Assembly (NCBI RefSeq): GCF_030503435.1
Contig: NZ_JAUKPO010000001.1
Span: 186,001-250,000, forward strand
Direction of reading: 5' to 3'
Origin: Rhodocytophaga aerolata
GTDB lineage: Bacteria > Bacteroidota > Bacteroidia > Cytophagales > 172606-1
Length of the DNA: 64,000 nucleotides
The notes under the pieces are model-generated. The model was not told where the DNA came from and ran no database searches. It saw only the letters and a program-made list of their open reading frames with translations. Each line of letters begins with the position of its first letter. The first letter of the stretch is position 1. The position numbers and the translations under genes were made by a program. This document shows positions 18,001 through 26,386 of this stretch, one piece after another.

Positions 18001-18522
18001 ATGGATAGTAAAAAAGAAATGGAAAAGGAACTGGAAAGCGAACTGGTGATCCGGTTTCAGGACTGCGACCCTTTTGGCCACTTGAATAATGCCAAGTACT
18101 TGGATTATTTTTTTAACGCCCGTGCCGATCAAACTTTATTATATTATGGCTGGAGCCCGCTGAAGCTGTCGCAGGAATTTAATGCCCATTGGGTAGTAAC
18201 CAACCATCAGATATCCTATTTACGGCCAGCCATGTTTGGAGAGACGGTACTGGTAAAAACAGCGCTGATCTTTTTTGACCATAATTCCATTACTACCGAG
18301 TGCCAGATGCTGGATAAAGAGAAAACTCAACTAAAAGCCATGATCTGGACAACGTTACGGAATGTATCCATGCAAACAGGCAAAAGTGTAGATCATTCTG
18401 AAAAACTCAATGAGTTACTGTCTAACATGATTATTCCGGATACCCATTATACTCCACTTGGCTATTACGATCGTCTCCAAAAACTGAAAGACTATTATAA
18501 AAGTTTATCTGCTAAAGGCTAA
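18001..18522 (+). CDS. Acyl-CoA thioesterase (4HBT hotdog fold)
   Basis: Hotdog-fold thioesterase of 173 residues, YbgC/FadM-like. The catalytic aspartate is Asp23 in the motif DCDPFGHLNNAKYL; the strand NHQISYLRPAMFGETV also fits. It hydrolyses acyl-CoA thioesters in the cytoplasm; chain specificity is unknown. A strong hairpin terminator follows directly. Confidence 0.9.
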   Translation: MDSKKEMEKELESELVIRFQDCDPFGHLNNAKYLDYFFNARADQTLLYYGWSPLKLSQEFNAHWVVTNHQISYLRPAMFGETVLVKTALIFFDHNSITTECQMLDKEKTQLKAMIWTTLRNVSMQTGKSVDHSEKLNELLSNMIIPDTHYTPLGYYDRLQKLKDYYKSLSAKG

Positions 18523-18526
18523 GTAC

Positions 18527-18570
18527 AAAAAAACACCTCACACGTTTTGAAGCCTGTGAGGTGTGATAAA
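18527..18570. terminator. Bidirectional hairpin terminator
   Basis: Perfect 10-bp stem ACACCTCACA / TGTGAGGTGT (18533-18542 and 18555-18564) with a 12-nt loop. Seven A residues lie on the left, giving a U-run for the minus strand; an AT-rich ATAAATTTT lies on the right. It sits between the convergent thioesterase and TlpA-like genes and can serve both. Confidence 0.85.
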
Positions 18571-18580
18571 TTTTCCGTCC

Positions 18581-19837
18581 TTACATTGTTCCTTCTGCCA
18601 GAAGCTTATCTATAAACAAATTAAAGTCTTCCACATACGCATCGTAATATTTACCAGTACCTGGGCCACTAAAGCCTGTGTGTACCCGGCGGACTTTGCC
18701 CTCTTTATCTATGAAAATAGTGCTTGGGAAAGCCACTACCTTATCTAGCATTGGTAATGTCTGGGCTGCGGCTTGTTTGTCGTTTACCCCGGCTAAAGCT
18801 ACTTCATAGGTCACATCAAAGCGGTCTTTCATCTTTTGCAGTTTTGGCGCAGATACTGCAAAGTCTGGAATCCGTTCGTAAGCTAGTGCAATTACCTCTA
18901 CTCCGCGGTCTTTGTTTTTCTGATACCAGGGAGCCAGAAACTTAGTTTCGTCCATACAATTGGGGCACCAGGAACCCATCAGCTGTACGACTACTACCTT
19001 TCCTCTATACCGCTCGTCATCCAGGGAAAGAGGTTTGCCATCCTCCACATTTGGAAAGGTAAAAGCTAGTCGGTCGAACCCTTTTTTCAGAAAGGCAAGA
19101 GAGTTGGCATCTGGCAGGGTAGCCGTAGAATCACGATTGGCTGTCCAGGCTTCATAGCTAGCCATACTCGACCAGAATCCGCCTGTTAATGTATTTTTAT
19201 CCTTTCCAATACTGGCTTTAAATAGGTATACGTGAGTTCCATCAAAACAAGAAAGATAGAGACTATCCCTTTGTACGGTTCCGGCCAGATACCGGTAATC
19301 GCCTGTAGTGGTAAGGAAAGTACCAGTAATGTTGTTCCCTTTTTGTTCAAATACCCCTACTGCCGGATACGAATTATTTTCTGAACGGAAAGTAACTGCC
19401 CATTTACCTGTCAGGTCAGCAACTGGCGTTTGTGTAGCAGCAGTAAACCGGTGGGTAAGACCCTGCTGCGCGGAAAATGGCATATTCACATTTCCTGTAG
19501 GGCTATATCTGGTAAAGCGGCCGGTAAGTTTATCGTCATTTACTTTTGCCACCAACTCAGATTCAAATAATTCCATTGGAATCCGGATAGAATCGCCTTC
19601 TATCTTTGCTTCGTCCAATGCCAGTTTTTCCTGCCCATTAATGGCATAAGCTGCGTACGTACTGTCCGTTTTCTTTTCAATCTCCAGGCTGAAAGGAAGT
19701 TCGCCGCCAGGGGATTGCAGTACAGCCCGCCAAATTCCTGTTTGTATTGAAGGTTGTTGTTTGGTGGTGTCCTTCCCGGCAGAGTTAGAACAGGCTGTAT
19801 AAATTAGTAGCAAAATTCCGAATAAACTATAGCGCAT
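18581..19837 (-). CDS. TlpA-family thioredoxin-fold lipoprotein
   Basis: Periplasm-facing lipoprotein (lipobox near residue 15, LLLIYTACSNS) of 418 residues. Residues about 30-240 form a beta-rich lipocalin-like region (TGKWAVTFRSE, GVFEQKGNNITGTFLTTTG). The C-terminal part is a thioredoxin domain of the TlpA/ResA type with the active site WCPNC (Cys291, Cys294). It should exchange thiol-disulfide in the periplasm, perhaps for cytochrome or other extracytoplasmic proteins. Confidence 0.9.
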   Translation of the reverse strand: MRYSLFGILLLIYTACSNSAGKDTTKQQPSIQTGIWRAVLQSPGGELPFSLEIEKKTDSTYAAYAINGQEKLALDEAKIEGDSIRIPMELFESELVAKVNDDKLTGRFTRYSPTGNVNMPFSAQQGLTHRFTAATQTPVADLTGKWAVTFRSENNSYPAVGVFEQKGNNITGTFLTTTGDYRYLAGTVQRDSLYLSCFDGTHVYLFKASIGKDKNTLTGGFWSSMASYEAWTANRDSTATLPDANSLAFLKKGFDRLAFTFPNVEDGKPLSLDDERYRGKVVVVQLMGSWCPNCMDETKFLAPWYQKNKDRGVEVIALAYERIPDFAVSAPKLQKMKDRFDVTYEVALAGVNDKQAAAQTLPMLDKVVAFPSTIFIDKEGKVRRVHTGFSGPGTGKYYDAYVEDFNLFIDKLLAEGTM

Positions 19838-19983
19838 AAAGGATTAGGTTAACAGATTTTGATGCGGGCAATCTTGCTTCATAACAGGTATTTTTGTTAT
19901 TTAGATTCCTCAGCAAGGAGTAGCTACACCTTTTGTTTGGTTTTTGGTTTGTAAAGGTAAGACTTAAAAATAAAATTTCTAGA

Positions 19984-20010
19984 CAATCCCTAGTATATTT
20001 ATAGAGATTG
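19984..20010. promoter_or_regulatory. Inverted repeat, possible operator before the TauE gene
   Basis: CAATCCCTA, a 9-nt spacer and TAGAGATTG: 8 of 9 positions are palindromic. It ends 3 bp before a TAnnTTTG box, a place where a bound repressor would block the -33 region. The regulator is unknown. Confidence 0.4.
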
Positions 20011-20012
20011 CA

Positions 20013-20020
20013 TATATTTG
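20013..20020 (+). promoter_or_regulatory. Candidate -7 box for the TauE gene
   Basis: TATATTTG is a full match to TAnnTTTG, 45 bp before the ATG at 20065, directly after the 19984-20010 inverted repeat. Confidence 0.5.
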
Positions 20021-20064
20021 GATTTTATTTTGAACAGGCTGTACCAACCAAGCGCTAACATTAG

Positions 20065-21027
20065 ATGAAATCTACTCACCTTCACCAACCCATAAACACC
20101 TTAACCTTGGAATCTAAAATTCAAGTACTGGACGAAACTTCAGAAGTGAAAGAAAAAGTTACCCAGCCCTTTTACAGCCGGAAATGGTTTATTTTAGTTG
20201 CCGCTAGTTTGGTAGTCCTTATTGCACTAACTATATTTTTGCCTACCGGAATAATAGCTGAAGCTCCTTCTTTGCTAGAAAGTGTATTTACTGAGCAGTT
20301 AGTATTTTTTATACTAGTTGGCTTTGTAGCACAGATGATCGATGGAGCCTTAGGTATGGCGTATGGCGTAAGCTCCACTTCCTTTTTGTTAGGGTTAGGC
20401 GTACCACCAGCCATGGCCAGCTCTAGTGTGCATGTAGCAGAAGTGTTTACTTCAGGTGTATCTGGCTTGTCTCACTTAAAGCTTGGTAATGTCAATAGAA
20501 AACTTTTTCAAAGCCTGGTTATCCCTGGTATGGTAGGTGTAATTTTGGGTGCCTATATTCTTACTTCCATTGATGGAAAGATAATCAAACCGTTTATAGC
20601 TGCTTATCTAATGATTATGGGTATAGTTATTATCCGGAAAGCCTTCAAAAAAGTAAACGCACCCAAAGAACCAAAAAGACTAGCTATTCTGGCGGTTTTC
20701 GGCGGATTTATGGATGCTGTTGGCGGCGGAGGCTGGGGACCGATTGTTGCTTCCACCCTCATTAGCAAAGGACACAACCCCCGGTACACCATTGGGTCAG
20801 TAAACCTGGCTGAATTTTTTATTGCTTTAGCCGGAGCTGGTACATTTATATACCTGATTGGGGTAGATAACTGGCAGATTGTAGCAGGTCTGGTAGTGGG
20901 CGGAACTTTTGCTGCTCCTTTTGCTGCGTACTTGTGCAAAAAATTTAAGCCAAAAACGTTGATGATCATGGTAGGTGTACTCATTATCTGTTTAAGTCTT
21001 CGGACGATTTATCTCACTGTAGTCTGA
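20065..21027 (+). CDS. TauE/SafE-family anion permease
   Basis: Inner-membrane permease of 320 residues with about eight helices. The two pseudo-repeats carry the family glycine motifs: IDGALGMAYGVSSTSFLLGLG and GFMDAVGGGGWGPI. The N-terminal 40 residues are cytoplasmic. Family members export sulfite, sulfoacetate or related anions; sulfur use is an inference, mildly supported by metZ and rhodanese elsewhere in the window. A 1-Cys peroxiredoxin gene follows after about 100 bp on the same strand. Confidence 0.9.
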   Translation: MKSTHLHQPINTLTLESKIQVLDETSEVKEKVTQPFYSRKWFILVAASLVVLIALTIFLPTGIIAEAPSLLESVFTEQLVFFILVGFVAQMIDGALGMAYGVSSTSFLLGLGVPPAMASSSVHVAEVFTSGVSGLSHLKLGNVNRKLFQSLVIPGMVGVILGAYILTSIDGKIIKPFIAAYLMIMGIVIIRKAFKKVNAPKEPKRLAILAVFGGFMDAVGGGGWGPIVASTLISKGHNPRYTIGSVNLAEFFIALAGAGTFIYLIGVDNWQIVAGLVVGGTFAAPFAAYLCKKFKPKTLMIMVGVLIICLSLRTIYLTVV

Positions 21028-21128
21028 ATTATATAAAATTTATAGGTCGCTTTTTTATAAATTAGTGAATACCCTGTAAATTCAGTAGAACAAACAATTA
21101 TCTGTATAACCCTAAAATCTATAAAACT

Positions 21129-21764
21129 ATGTCACTCAGATTAGGCGATGTTGCCCCAAATTTTACTGCAAAAACCACCGAAGGAGAAATTACCTTCCAT
21201 GAATGGCTGGGAGATAAATGGGGAGTTTTATTCTCTCACCCCGCAGATTTTACTCCTGTATGCACCACCGAACTAGGCATGACGGCCAAACTGAAAGATG
21301 AATTTGACAAGCGGAATGTAAAAGTAATGGCAGTAAGTGTAGACCCGCTGGATTCGCATGTGGAGTGGGTAAAAGATATCAACGAAACACAAAATACGCT
21401 GGTAAACTTCCCGCTGATTGCGGATGAAAACCGGGAGGTAGCTAACCTGTATGATATGATTCATCCCAATGCCTCAGAAAAAGCTACCGTACGTTCGGTG
21501 TTTGTGATTGGCCCTGATAAAAAAATAAAACTTACCTTAACTTATCCTGCCTCTACCGGCCGTAATTTCAATGAAATTCTGCGGGTAATTGACTCGTTGC
21601 AGTTAACTGCTTACCACAGTGTGGCTACCCCGGCTAACTGGGAAGATGGAGGAGATTGTGTTATTGTGCCAGCTGTAAAAGATGAAGATATTCCGGCTAA
21701 ATTCCCTAAAGGCCATACGGTGATAAAACCCTACCTGCGGATGACGCCTCAACCAAACAAATAA
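21129..21764 (+). CDS. 1-Cys peroxiredoxin (Prx6 type)
   Basis: Thiol peroxidase of 211 residues. The peroxidatic cysteine is Cys45 in SHPADFTPVCTTELG; the C-terminal domain (VATPANWEDGGDCVIVPAV and PYLRMTPQP) is typical of the Prx6 group. It reduces hydrogen peroxide and organic peroxides in the cytoplasm. A strong terminator follows immediately. Confidence 0.95.
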   Translation: MSLRLGDVAPNFTAKTTEGEITFHEWLGDKWGVLFSHPADFTPVCTTELGMTAKLKDEFDKRNVKVMAVSVDPLDSHVEWVKDINETQNTLVNFPLIADENREVANLYDMIHPNASEKATVRSVFVIGPDKKIKLTLTYPASTGRNFNEILRVIDSLQLTAYHSVATPANWEDGGDCVIVPAVKDEDIPAKFPKGHTVIKPYLRMTPQPNK

Positions 21765-21781
21765 ATCTAAGCTATATCCAT

Positions 21782-21822
21782 AAAAAAGCCCTCCAGAAAT
21801 TATTATCTGGAGGGCTTTTTTT
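21782..21822. terminator. Bidirectional hairpin terminator
   Basis: An 11-bp perfect stem AGCCCTCCAGA / TCTGGAGGGCT (21787-21797 and 21806-21816) with an A-run before and a T-run after. It separates the peroxiredoxin gene from the convergent M13 peptidase gene. Confidence 0.9.
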
Positions 21823-21844
21823 AGGGTTTAGGTCTCACTTTTAC

Positions 21845-23917
21845 CTACCATATTTTTACGCGTTGTTCAGGCGCCAGATATAAAGAGTCGCTTGGTTGCA
21901 CATTGAAGGCTGTATAGAATTCAGGAATATTCCGCACTACCCCATTTACCCGGAACTTAGCCGGAGAATGCGGATCGGTATTAATTTGATTACGTAAAGC
22001 CTCATCCCTGGATTTGTTTAACCATGCCTGTGCCCAGCCAATAAATACCCGCTGATTGCCTGTAAAACCATCCAGTACAGGGGCTGGTTTTCCATTCAGG
22101 CTAGCATTATAGGCTTTTAAGGCAATGCTTAATCCACCAAGGTCACCAATGTTTTCACCCAAGGTAAATTCTCCATTTACATTCAAATCGTCGAATACTT
22201 TAAAGTTATTATATTGAGAGACTAACGCGGAGGTTCTGGTTTTAAATTCCTGTCCATCTTTTTCAGTCCACCAGTTACGCAGTACGCCATCGCCATCAAA
22301 GGTGCTGCCCTGGTCATCAAAGCCATGTCCGATTTCGTGGCCAATTACGCCACCAATCCCACCATAGTTTACGGCATCTTCTGCATTTAAATCGAAGAAT
22401 GGGGGTTGTAAAATAGCTGCCGGGAACACAATCTCATTGAGTGGCGGATTATAATAGGCATTAACTGTTTGTGGCGTCATGCCCCACTCATCCCGGTCTA
22501 CCGGCTTACCCAGCTTATTGATGTTGCGGTTGTACTCAAATAACGTAGACCGTTTCATATTTCCATACAAGTCGCCTTTGGCTACTTTCAGGTCAGAATA
22601 ATCCCGCCACTTATCCGGATAGCCAATTTTAGGAGTAAACTTGCTTAGTTTATCTAACGCCTGTTTTTTGGTATCTTCACTCATCCATTCTAGCTCCTTA
22701 ATACTGCTTTCATAGGCTTTCAGCAGGTTGTCTACCAGGGTCAGCATCCGCTCTTTTGCTTGCGGAGGAAAGTGTTTTTTTACATATACTTTGCCCACCA
22801 TCTCGCCCAGGTTATTGTTTACCACATCTACTGCCCGGCGCCACTGTGGCCGCTGCTCTTTTACGCCATATAGGGTTTTATTATAGAACTCAAAATTCTC
22901 CTGATCCAAGGCTGTTGTCAGATAAGAGGCCGAACCATGAATCAAGCTCCACTGCAAATAGGTTTTCCAGGTATCAAGGGGTGTATTCTTAATAATAGCA
23001 TTTAATGATTTGGTGTAATCCACCTGAGTAATGACAATGCTATCTTTCTTCTCGACACCGGCTTCTTTTAACAGAGGCTGCCAGGCAAAATCAGGCATCA
23101 GCTGAGTTAAGTCTTTTACCGCATATTTGTTATAAATAGCTACCATGTCTCTGGTTTGCTCTTTTTTCATATGCTTGGAAGCTAGTTGGGTTTCCAGCGC
23201 CATTATTTTTTTAGCCTTTTCTTTTCCATTCTCTATGCCAGATAGTTTAAGCATGTTCTCTATGTGAGCCACATATTTGTTGCGGATATCTGTAGATTTA
23301 GCATCTTTCAGGAAGTAATACTCCCGGTCGGGTAAGCCTAATCCGCCTTGCCAGGTATAGAGCATATACTGCTTAGGATCTTTAAAATCCGTTTCTACAC
23401 CTATGTTAAAGGGAACCATGTTGCCCATTTTATTAGCATAGGCAAAGTAGGTAGCTAAATCTGTATAAGTTGCAATGTCGGCAATTTTTTTCAGTTCGGG
23501 TGCTAATGGAGCCAAGCCTATAGAGTCGCGCCGTTGCAGATTCATATATGCTTCATAGAAATCGCCCACTTTTTGTTCATCAGATCCGTCAGCAAATGTA
23601 CCACTGGCCGATGCTTCAATAATTGCTTTTACATCATCTTGTGCTTTATCATTCAACATATGAAAAGCACCGAAAGCAGCTTTGTCTGCCGGAATTTCTG
23701 TATTTTTTACCCAGTTGCCATTTACATAGGCAGTAAAATTGTCTCCGGGTTTTACCAGCGTATCCATGTTTTGAATAGTGATTCCGGAAGTAAGAGGCTG
23801 GTCCGTTTTGTTTCCTGGTTGGGTTGTTTCTTGTACATTCTGGCTCGTACAGGAAGCCATAAGCCATACCGATGCAGCCAGGGCTAACATCTTCGGGCAG
23901 GAGGAAATACTAATCAT
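21845..23917 (-). CDS. M13-family (neprilysin-like) zinc metallopeptidase, lipoprotein
   Basis: Extracytoplasmic peptidase of 690 residues. Lipoprotein signal (VWLMASCTSQ), N-terminal M13 domain, then the zinc site GHEIGHGF with His527, Glu528 and His531, the third ligand in ENIGDLGG, and the substrate motif NAYYNPPLNEIVFPA. All catalytic residues are kept. The ATG at 23890 gives a shorter signal and is equally possible. It probably degrades peptides up to a few kDa in the periplasm or on the cell surface. Confidence 0.94.
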   Translation of the reverse strand: MISISSCPKMLALAASVWLMASCTSQNVQETTQPGNKTDQPLTSGITIQNMDTLVKPGDNFTAYVNGNWVKNTEIPADKAAFGAFHMLNDKAQDDVKAIIEASASGTFADGSDEQKVGDFYEAYMNLQRRDSIGLAPLAPELKKIADIATYTDLATYFAYANKMGNMVPFNIGVETDFKDPKQYMLYTWQGGLGLPDREYYFLKDAKSTDIRNKYVAHIENMLKLSGIENGKEKAKKIMALETQLASKHMKKEQTRDMVAIYNKYAVKDLTQLMPDFAWQPLLKEAGVEKKDSIVITQVDYTKSLNAIIKNTPLDTWKTYLQWSLIHGSASYLTTALDQENFEFYNKTLYGVKEQRPQWRRAVDVVNNNLGEMVGKVYVKKHFPPQAKERMLTLVDNLLKAYESSIKELEWMSEDTKKQALDKLSKFTPKIGYPDKWRDYSDLKVAKGDLYGNMKRSTLFEYNRNINKLGKPVDRDEWGMTPQTVNAYYNPPLNEIVFPAAILQPPFFDLNAEDAVNYGGIGGVIGHEIGHGFDDQGSTFDGDGVLRNWWTEKDGQEFKTRTSALVSQYNNFKVFDDLNVNGEFTLGENIGDLGGLSIALKAYNASLNGKPAPVLDGFTGNQRVFIGWAQAWLNKSRDEALRNQINTDPHSPAKFRVNGVVRNIPEFYTAFNVQPSDSLYLAPEQRVKIW

Positions 23918-23954
23918 AAATGAGGTTTTGTTTGTATGAAGATAAGGTATAATG

Positions 23955-24004
23955 CCCAGTCTTCCACAGGAGTTTTGTGGGTAGCTTACTGTAGGAAGAC
24001 CGGG
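23955..24004. other. Unassigned hairpin between purQ and the M13 gene
   Basis: CCCAGTCTTCC-ACAG (23955-23969) pairs with CTGTAGGAAGACCGGG (23989-24004), with a one-base bulge and one A/C mismatch. No T-run follows on either strand. It could be a Rho-type or processing hairpin in a purQ-M13 transcript, or a leader structure of the M13 mRNA. Confidence 0.4.
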
Positions 24005-24031
24005 AAGAAAGATGCTGTATACAAGCAGAAA

Positions 24032-24724
24032 TTAGGCGGTTATCTGGGCCACTAAGCCTTCCAAAATAGTCCGGCCATCGGTATTGCCCAAGGCTTCTTC
24101 CGCAGCCCGTTCCGGGTGAGGCATCATGCCAAATACATTTTTCCGCGCATTGCTGATGCCGGCAATATTTTCCAGAGAGCCATTTGGGTTAGAGGCTTCA
24201 TCGATTATGCCCGTTTCGCTGCTGTACTTAAATAGTATCTGGTCGTTCGCATGCAATTCTTTTACTGTTTCCTGATCTGCATAGTAGCGGCCTTCGGCAT
24301 GAGCAATAGGTATTTTATACGTCTTGTCCGGATCAAGTCCTTTGGTAAGAAGCGTAGAAGTAGATTGTGGCTTCAGGTATACATTGCGGCAAATGAACTT
24401 CTGGCCATTATTGCGAAGCAGAGCACCTGGCAGCAAACCAGCTTCCGTCAATATCTGGAAACCGTTGCAGATGCCGATTACATAGCCGCCTTGATTGGCA
24501 TGCGCTACTACTTTTTCCATAATTGGCGAAAAACGGGCTATAGCTCCAGAGCGGAGATAATCGCCATACGAAAAGCCTCCGGGAAGCACAATGCATTCTG
24601 CCCCTTGCAGGTCGGTATCTTTATGCCAGAGCTTTACCACTTCTTGTCCCAGGGTATGTTGCAGGGTATAAATAATGTCTTCGTCGCAATTGGAACCAGG
24701 AAAAACAACGACACCAAATTTCAT
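24032..24724 (-). CDS. purQ: Phosphoribosylformylglycinamidine synthase subunit PurQ
   Basis: Glutaminase subunit of the fourth step of purine synthesis, 230 residues. The nucleophile is Cys86 in GICNGFQIL, the oxyanion region PGGFSYGDYLR and the His/Glu pair in MMPHPERAAEE are intact. It should work with PurS and PurL, which are not in the window. Start matches the family (MKFGVVVFPGSNCD). Confidence 0.96.
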   Translation of the reverse strand: MKFGVVVFPGSNCDEDIIYTLQHTLGQEVVKLWHKDTDLQGAECIVLPGGFSYGDYLRSGAIARFSPIMEKVVAHANQGGYVIGICNGFQILTEAGLLPGALLRNNGQKFICRNVYLKPQSTSTLLTKGLDPDKTYKIPIAHAEGRYYADQETVKELHANDQILFKYSSETGIIDEASNPNGSLENIAGISNARKNVFGMMPHPERAAEEALGNTDGRTILEGLVAQITA

Positions 24725-24846
24725 AAAGTAAGTTTAGAGTTTATGGAGAAAGGCCTAAAATGGAATGTATTTTAAGCTACACGATTCTGTAAAGATAGTT
24801 GTAAACAATGGAAAAGTGAAACCTCCTTTTAATTTATGCCTGATAA

Positions 24847-24875
24847 TTTGTATGTTGCGAAATAGCATAATTTTG
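24847..24875 (+). promoter_or_regulatory. Bacteroidota-type promoter of the YicC gene
   Basis: TTTG (24847-24850), 17 bp, then TAATTTTG (24868-24875), a full match to TTTG-N17..23-TAnnTTTG. The ATG is at 24883, only 7 bp after the -7 box, so the transcript should have almost no leader. Confidence 0.55.
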
Positions 24876-24882
24876 AACCACT

Positions 24883-25761
24883 ATGATAAAATCTATGACC
24901 GGCTTCGGAAGCGCCAAACTGGCGAATGACAGACTAGAAGTTGTTGTTGAAATAAAGTCGTTAAACTCTAAATCGTTGGATACCAGCTTCCGGCTACCAC
25001 GTAGTTTTTCTGATAAGGAACATGAAGTAAGGCATATATTGAGCCAGGTTCTGGAGCGGGGAAAGGTAAATGTAAGTATTGAACTGCAAAGTGTGGGTGA
25101 AAAAAAAAGTAGGTTAAATATTAACCGGACACTGGTAAAAGCCTATTTTGATGAACTAAATAGCCTTGCCGGGGAGATTGGCGCTTCTCAACAAGACATT
25201 TTCCGCTTAGTTTTACAAATGCCGGATATTTACAACCAGGAAGATAATAGCGAACAAAACGAACAGGACTGGCAACTTATCAGGCAGGCACTACAAGAAG
25301 CTATCCAGGCCTGCAATGAGTTTAGAATAACCGAAGGCAAAGAACTAGCGGGTAATCTGGCTTCCTATATTGAAAAAATCCGGTTGTTGCTGGGGCAGGT
25401 AGATACCTATGATCCGCAACGGCTGGAAAATATCCGCAACCGCATTACCTCTCACATAGCGGAAGTAGTAACGGATGAACATTTCGACAAAAACCGCTTT
25501 GAGCAGGAAATGATCTACTACATTGAGAAACTGGATATCAGTGAAGAAAAAGTGCGGCTACGGGTACATTTGGATTACTTTACAGAAGTACTTACCAAAG
25601 AAGATTCACCAGGTAAAAAACTTAACTTCATTTCACAGGAAATTGGCCGTGAAATCAACACTATTGGCTCCAAAGCCAACGATGCCCAGATTCAGCGGTA
25701 TGTGATAGATATGAAAGAAGAACTGGAAAAGATCAAAGAGCAGTCCCTGAATATTTTGTAG
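24883..25761 (+). CDS. YicC/YloC-family endoribonuclease
   Basis: A 292-residue protein with the YicC N-terminal start IKSMTGFGSA, the EIKSLNSKSLD segment and the C-terminal DUF1732 region (GKKLNFISQEIGREINTIGSKA). Family members are RNA endonucleases in the cytoplasm. Full length, no oddities. Divergent from purQ. Confidence 0.93.
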   Translation: MIKSMTGFGSAKLANDRLEVVVEIKSLNSKSLDTSFRLPRSFSDKEHEVRHILSQVLERGKVNVSIELQSVGEKKSRLNINRTLVKAYFDELNSLAGEIGASQQDIFRLVLQMPDIYNQEDNSEQNEQDWQLIRQALQEAIQACNEFRITEGKELAGNLASYIEKIRLLLGQVDTYDPQRLENIRNRITSHIAEVVTDEHFDKNRFEQEMIYYIEKLDISEEKVRLRVHLDYFTEVLTKEDSPGKKLNFISQEIGREINTIGSKANDAQIQRYVIDMKEELEKIKEQSLNIL

Positions 25762-25888
25762 CGAGTACTTATTTGTTAGTGCAAAGGTAAAAAAGACAAA
25801 CACCAAAAATTCCCGGACTGGATGGACTCGCTTTCATATCTGATGATTTTTCGTTATACTATCGAAACGTTAAGAAGAAATTAAGCCT

Positions 25889-26251
25889 ATGCTACTTGTA
25901 ACATCCCAACTGCTTCCATCTACTGGCGAACTAGCAGAAGTTTTAAAAAGGGAATTACCCAGTCACTATTCCTATGAGTTGCTTTTAGAGAGGGAAAGTA
26001 TTTTGGTGAGTAAATCCACTTCGGTTAAAGCACATATTTCCATCCACAAAAACAAAATACTGGTTGGGGCATTTGCTAACTCAATATTTGCTACACTACT
26101 AGTAAACCTTTGTACGAGTGAATTAGGGCTACTTCTTATTCCGCTTTTTTATTACAAGGGTAGCCAATTAATGTCACAAAGCGAAGAATTTGAGAAGGAA
26201 CTAAGTCTTTTTCTAGAGCATAAATACAAGGCTTCCCAATTCAAGGATTGA
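25889..26251 (+). CDS. Hypothetical protein with one hydrophobic segment
   Basis: 120 residues; I do not recognise a family. The N-terminal half is an alpha/beta stretch (LKRELPSHYSYELLLERESILVSKS), the middle is a hydrophobic segment (residues about 55-90, LVGAFANSIFATLLVN and LGLLLIPLFYYKG) and the C-terminus is charged helix. Codon use matches the neighbours. A hairpin terminator with a T-run follows, which supports expression. Confidence 0.6.
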   Translation: MLLVTSQLLPSTGELAEVLKRELPSHYSYELLLERESILVSKSTSVKAHISIHKNKILVGAFANSIFATLLVNLCTSELGLLLIPLFYYKGSQLMSQSEEFEKELSLFLEHKYKASQFKD

Positions 26252-26338
26252 GCAGTCAAAAAAGAAGTAGCTTTAAAAATATGAAGTGGAAACACCCTGC
26301 CGCTAACCCCAAGATTATACCGCAAACAGCCTTCCCTC

Positions 26339-26380
26339 ACCACAGGTCCTTACCGCAGCGGCACTACTCCGTGGTTTTTT
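26339..26380 (+). terminator. Probable terminator after the hypothetical gene
   Basis: ACCAC-A-GG pairs with CC-GTGGT at the base of a GC-rich hairpin and TTTTTT follows directly on the plus strand. Confidence 0.5.
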
Positions 26381-26386
26381 GATACG

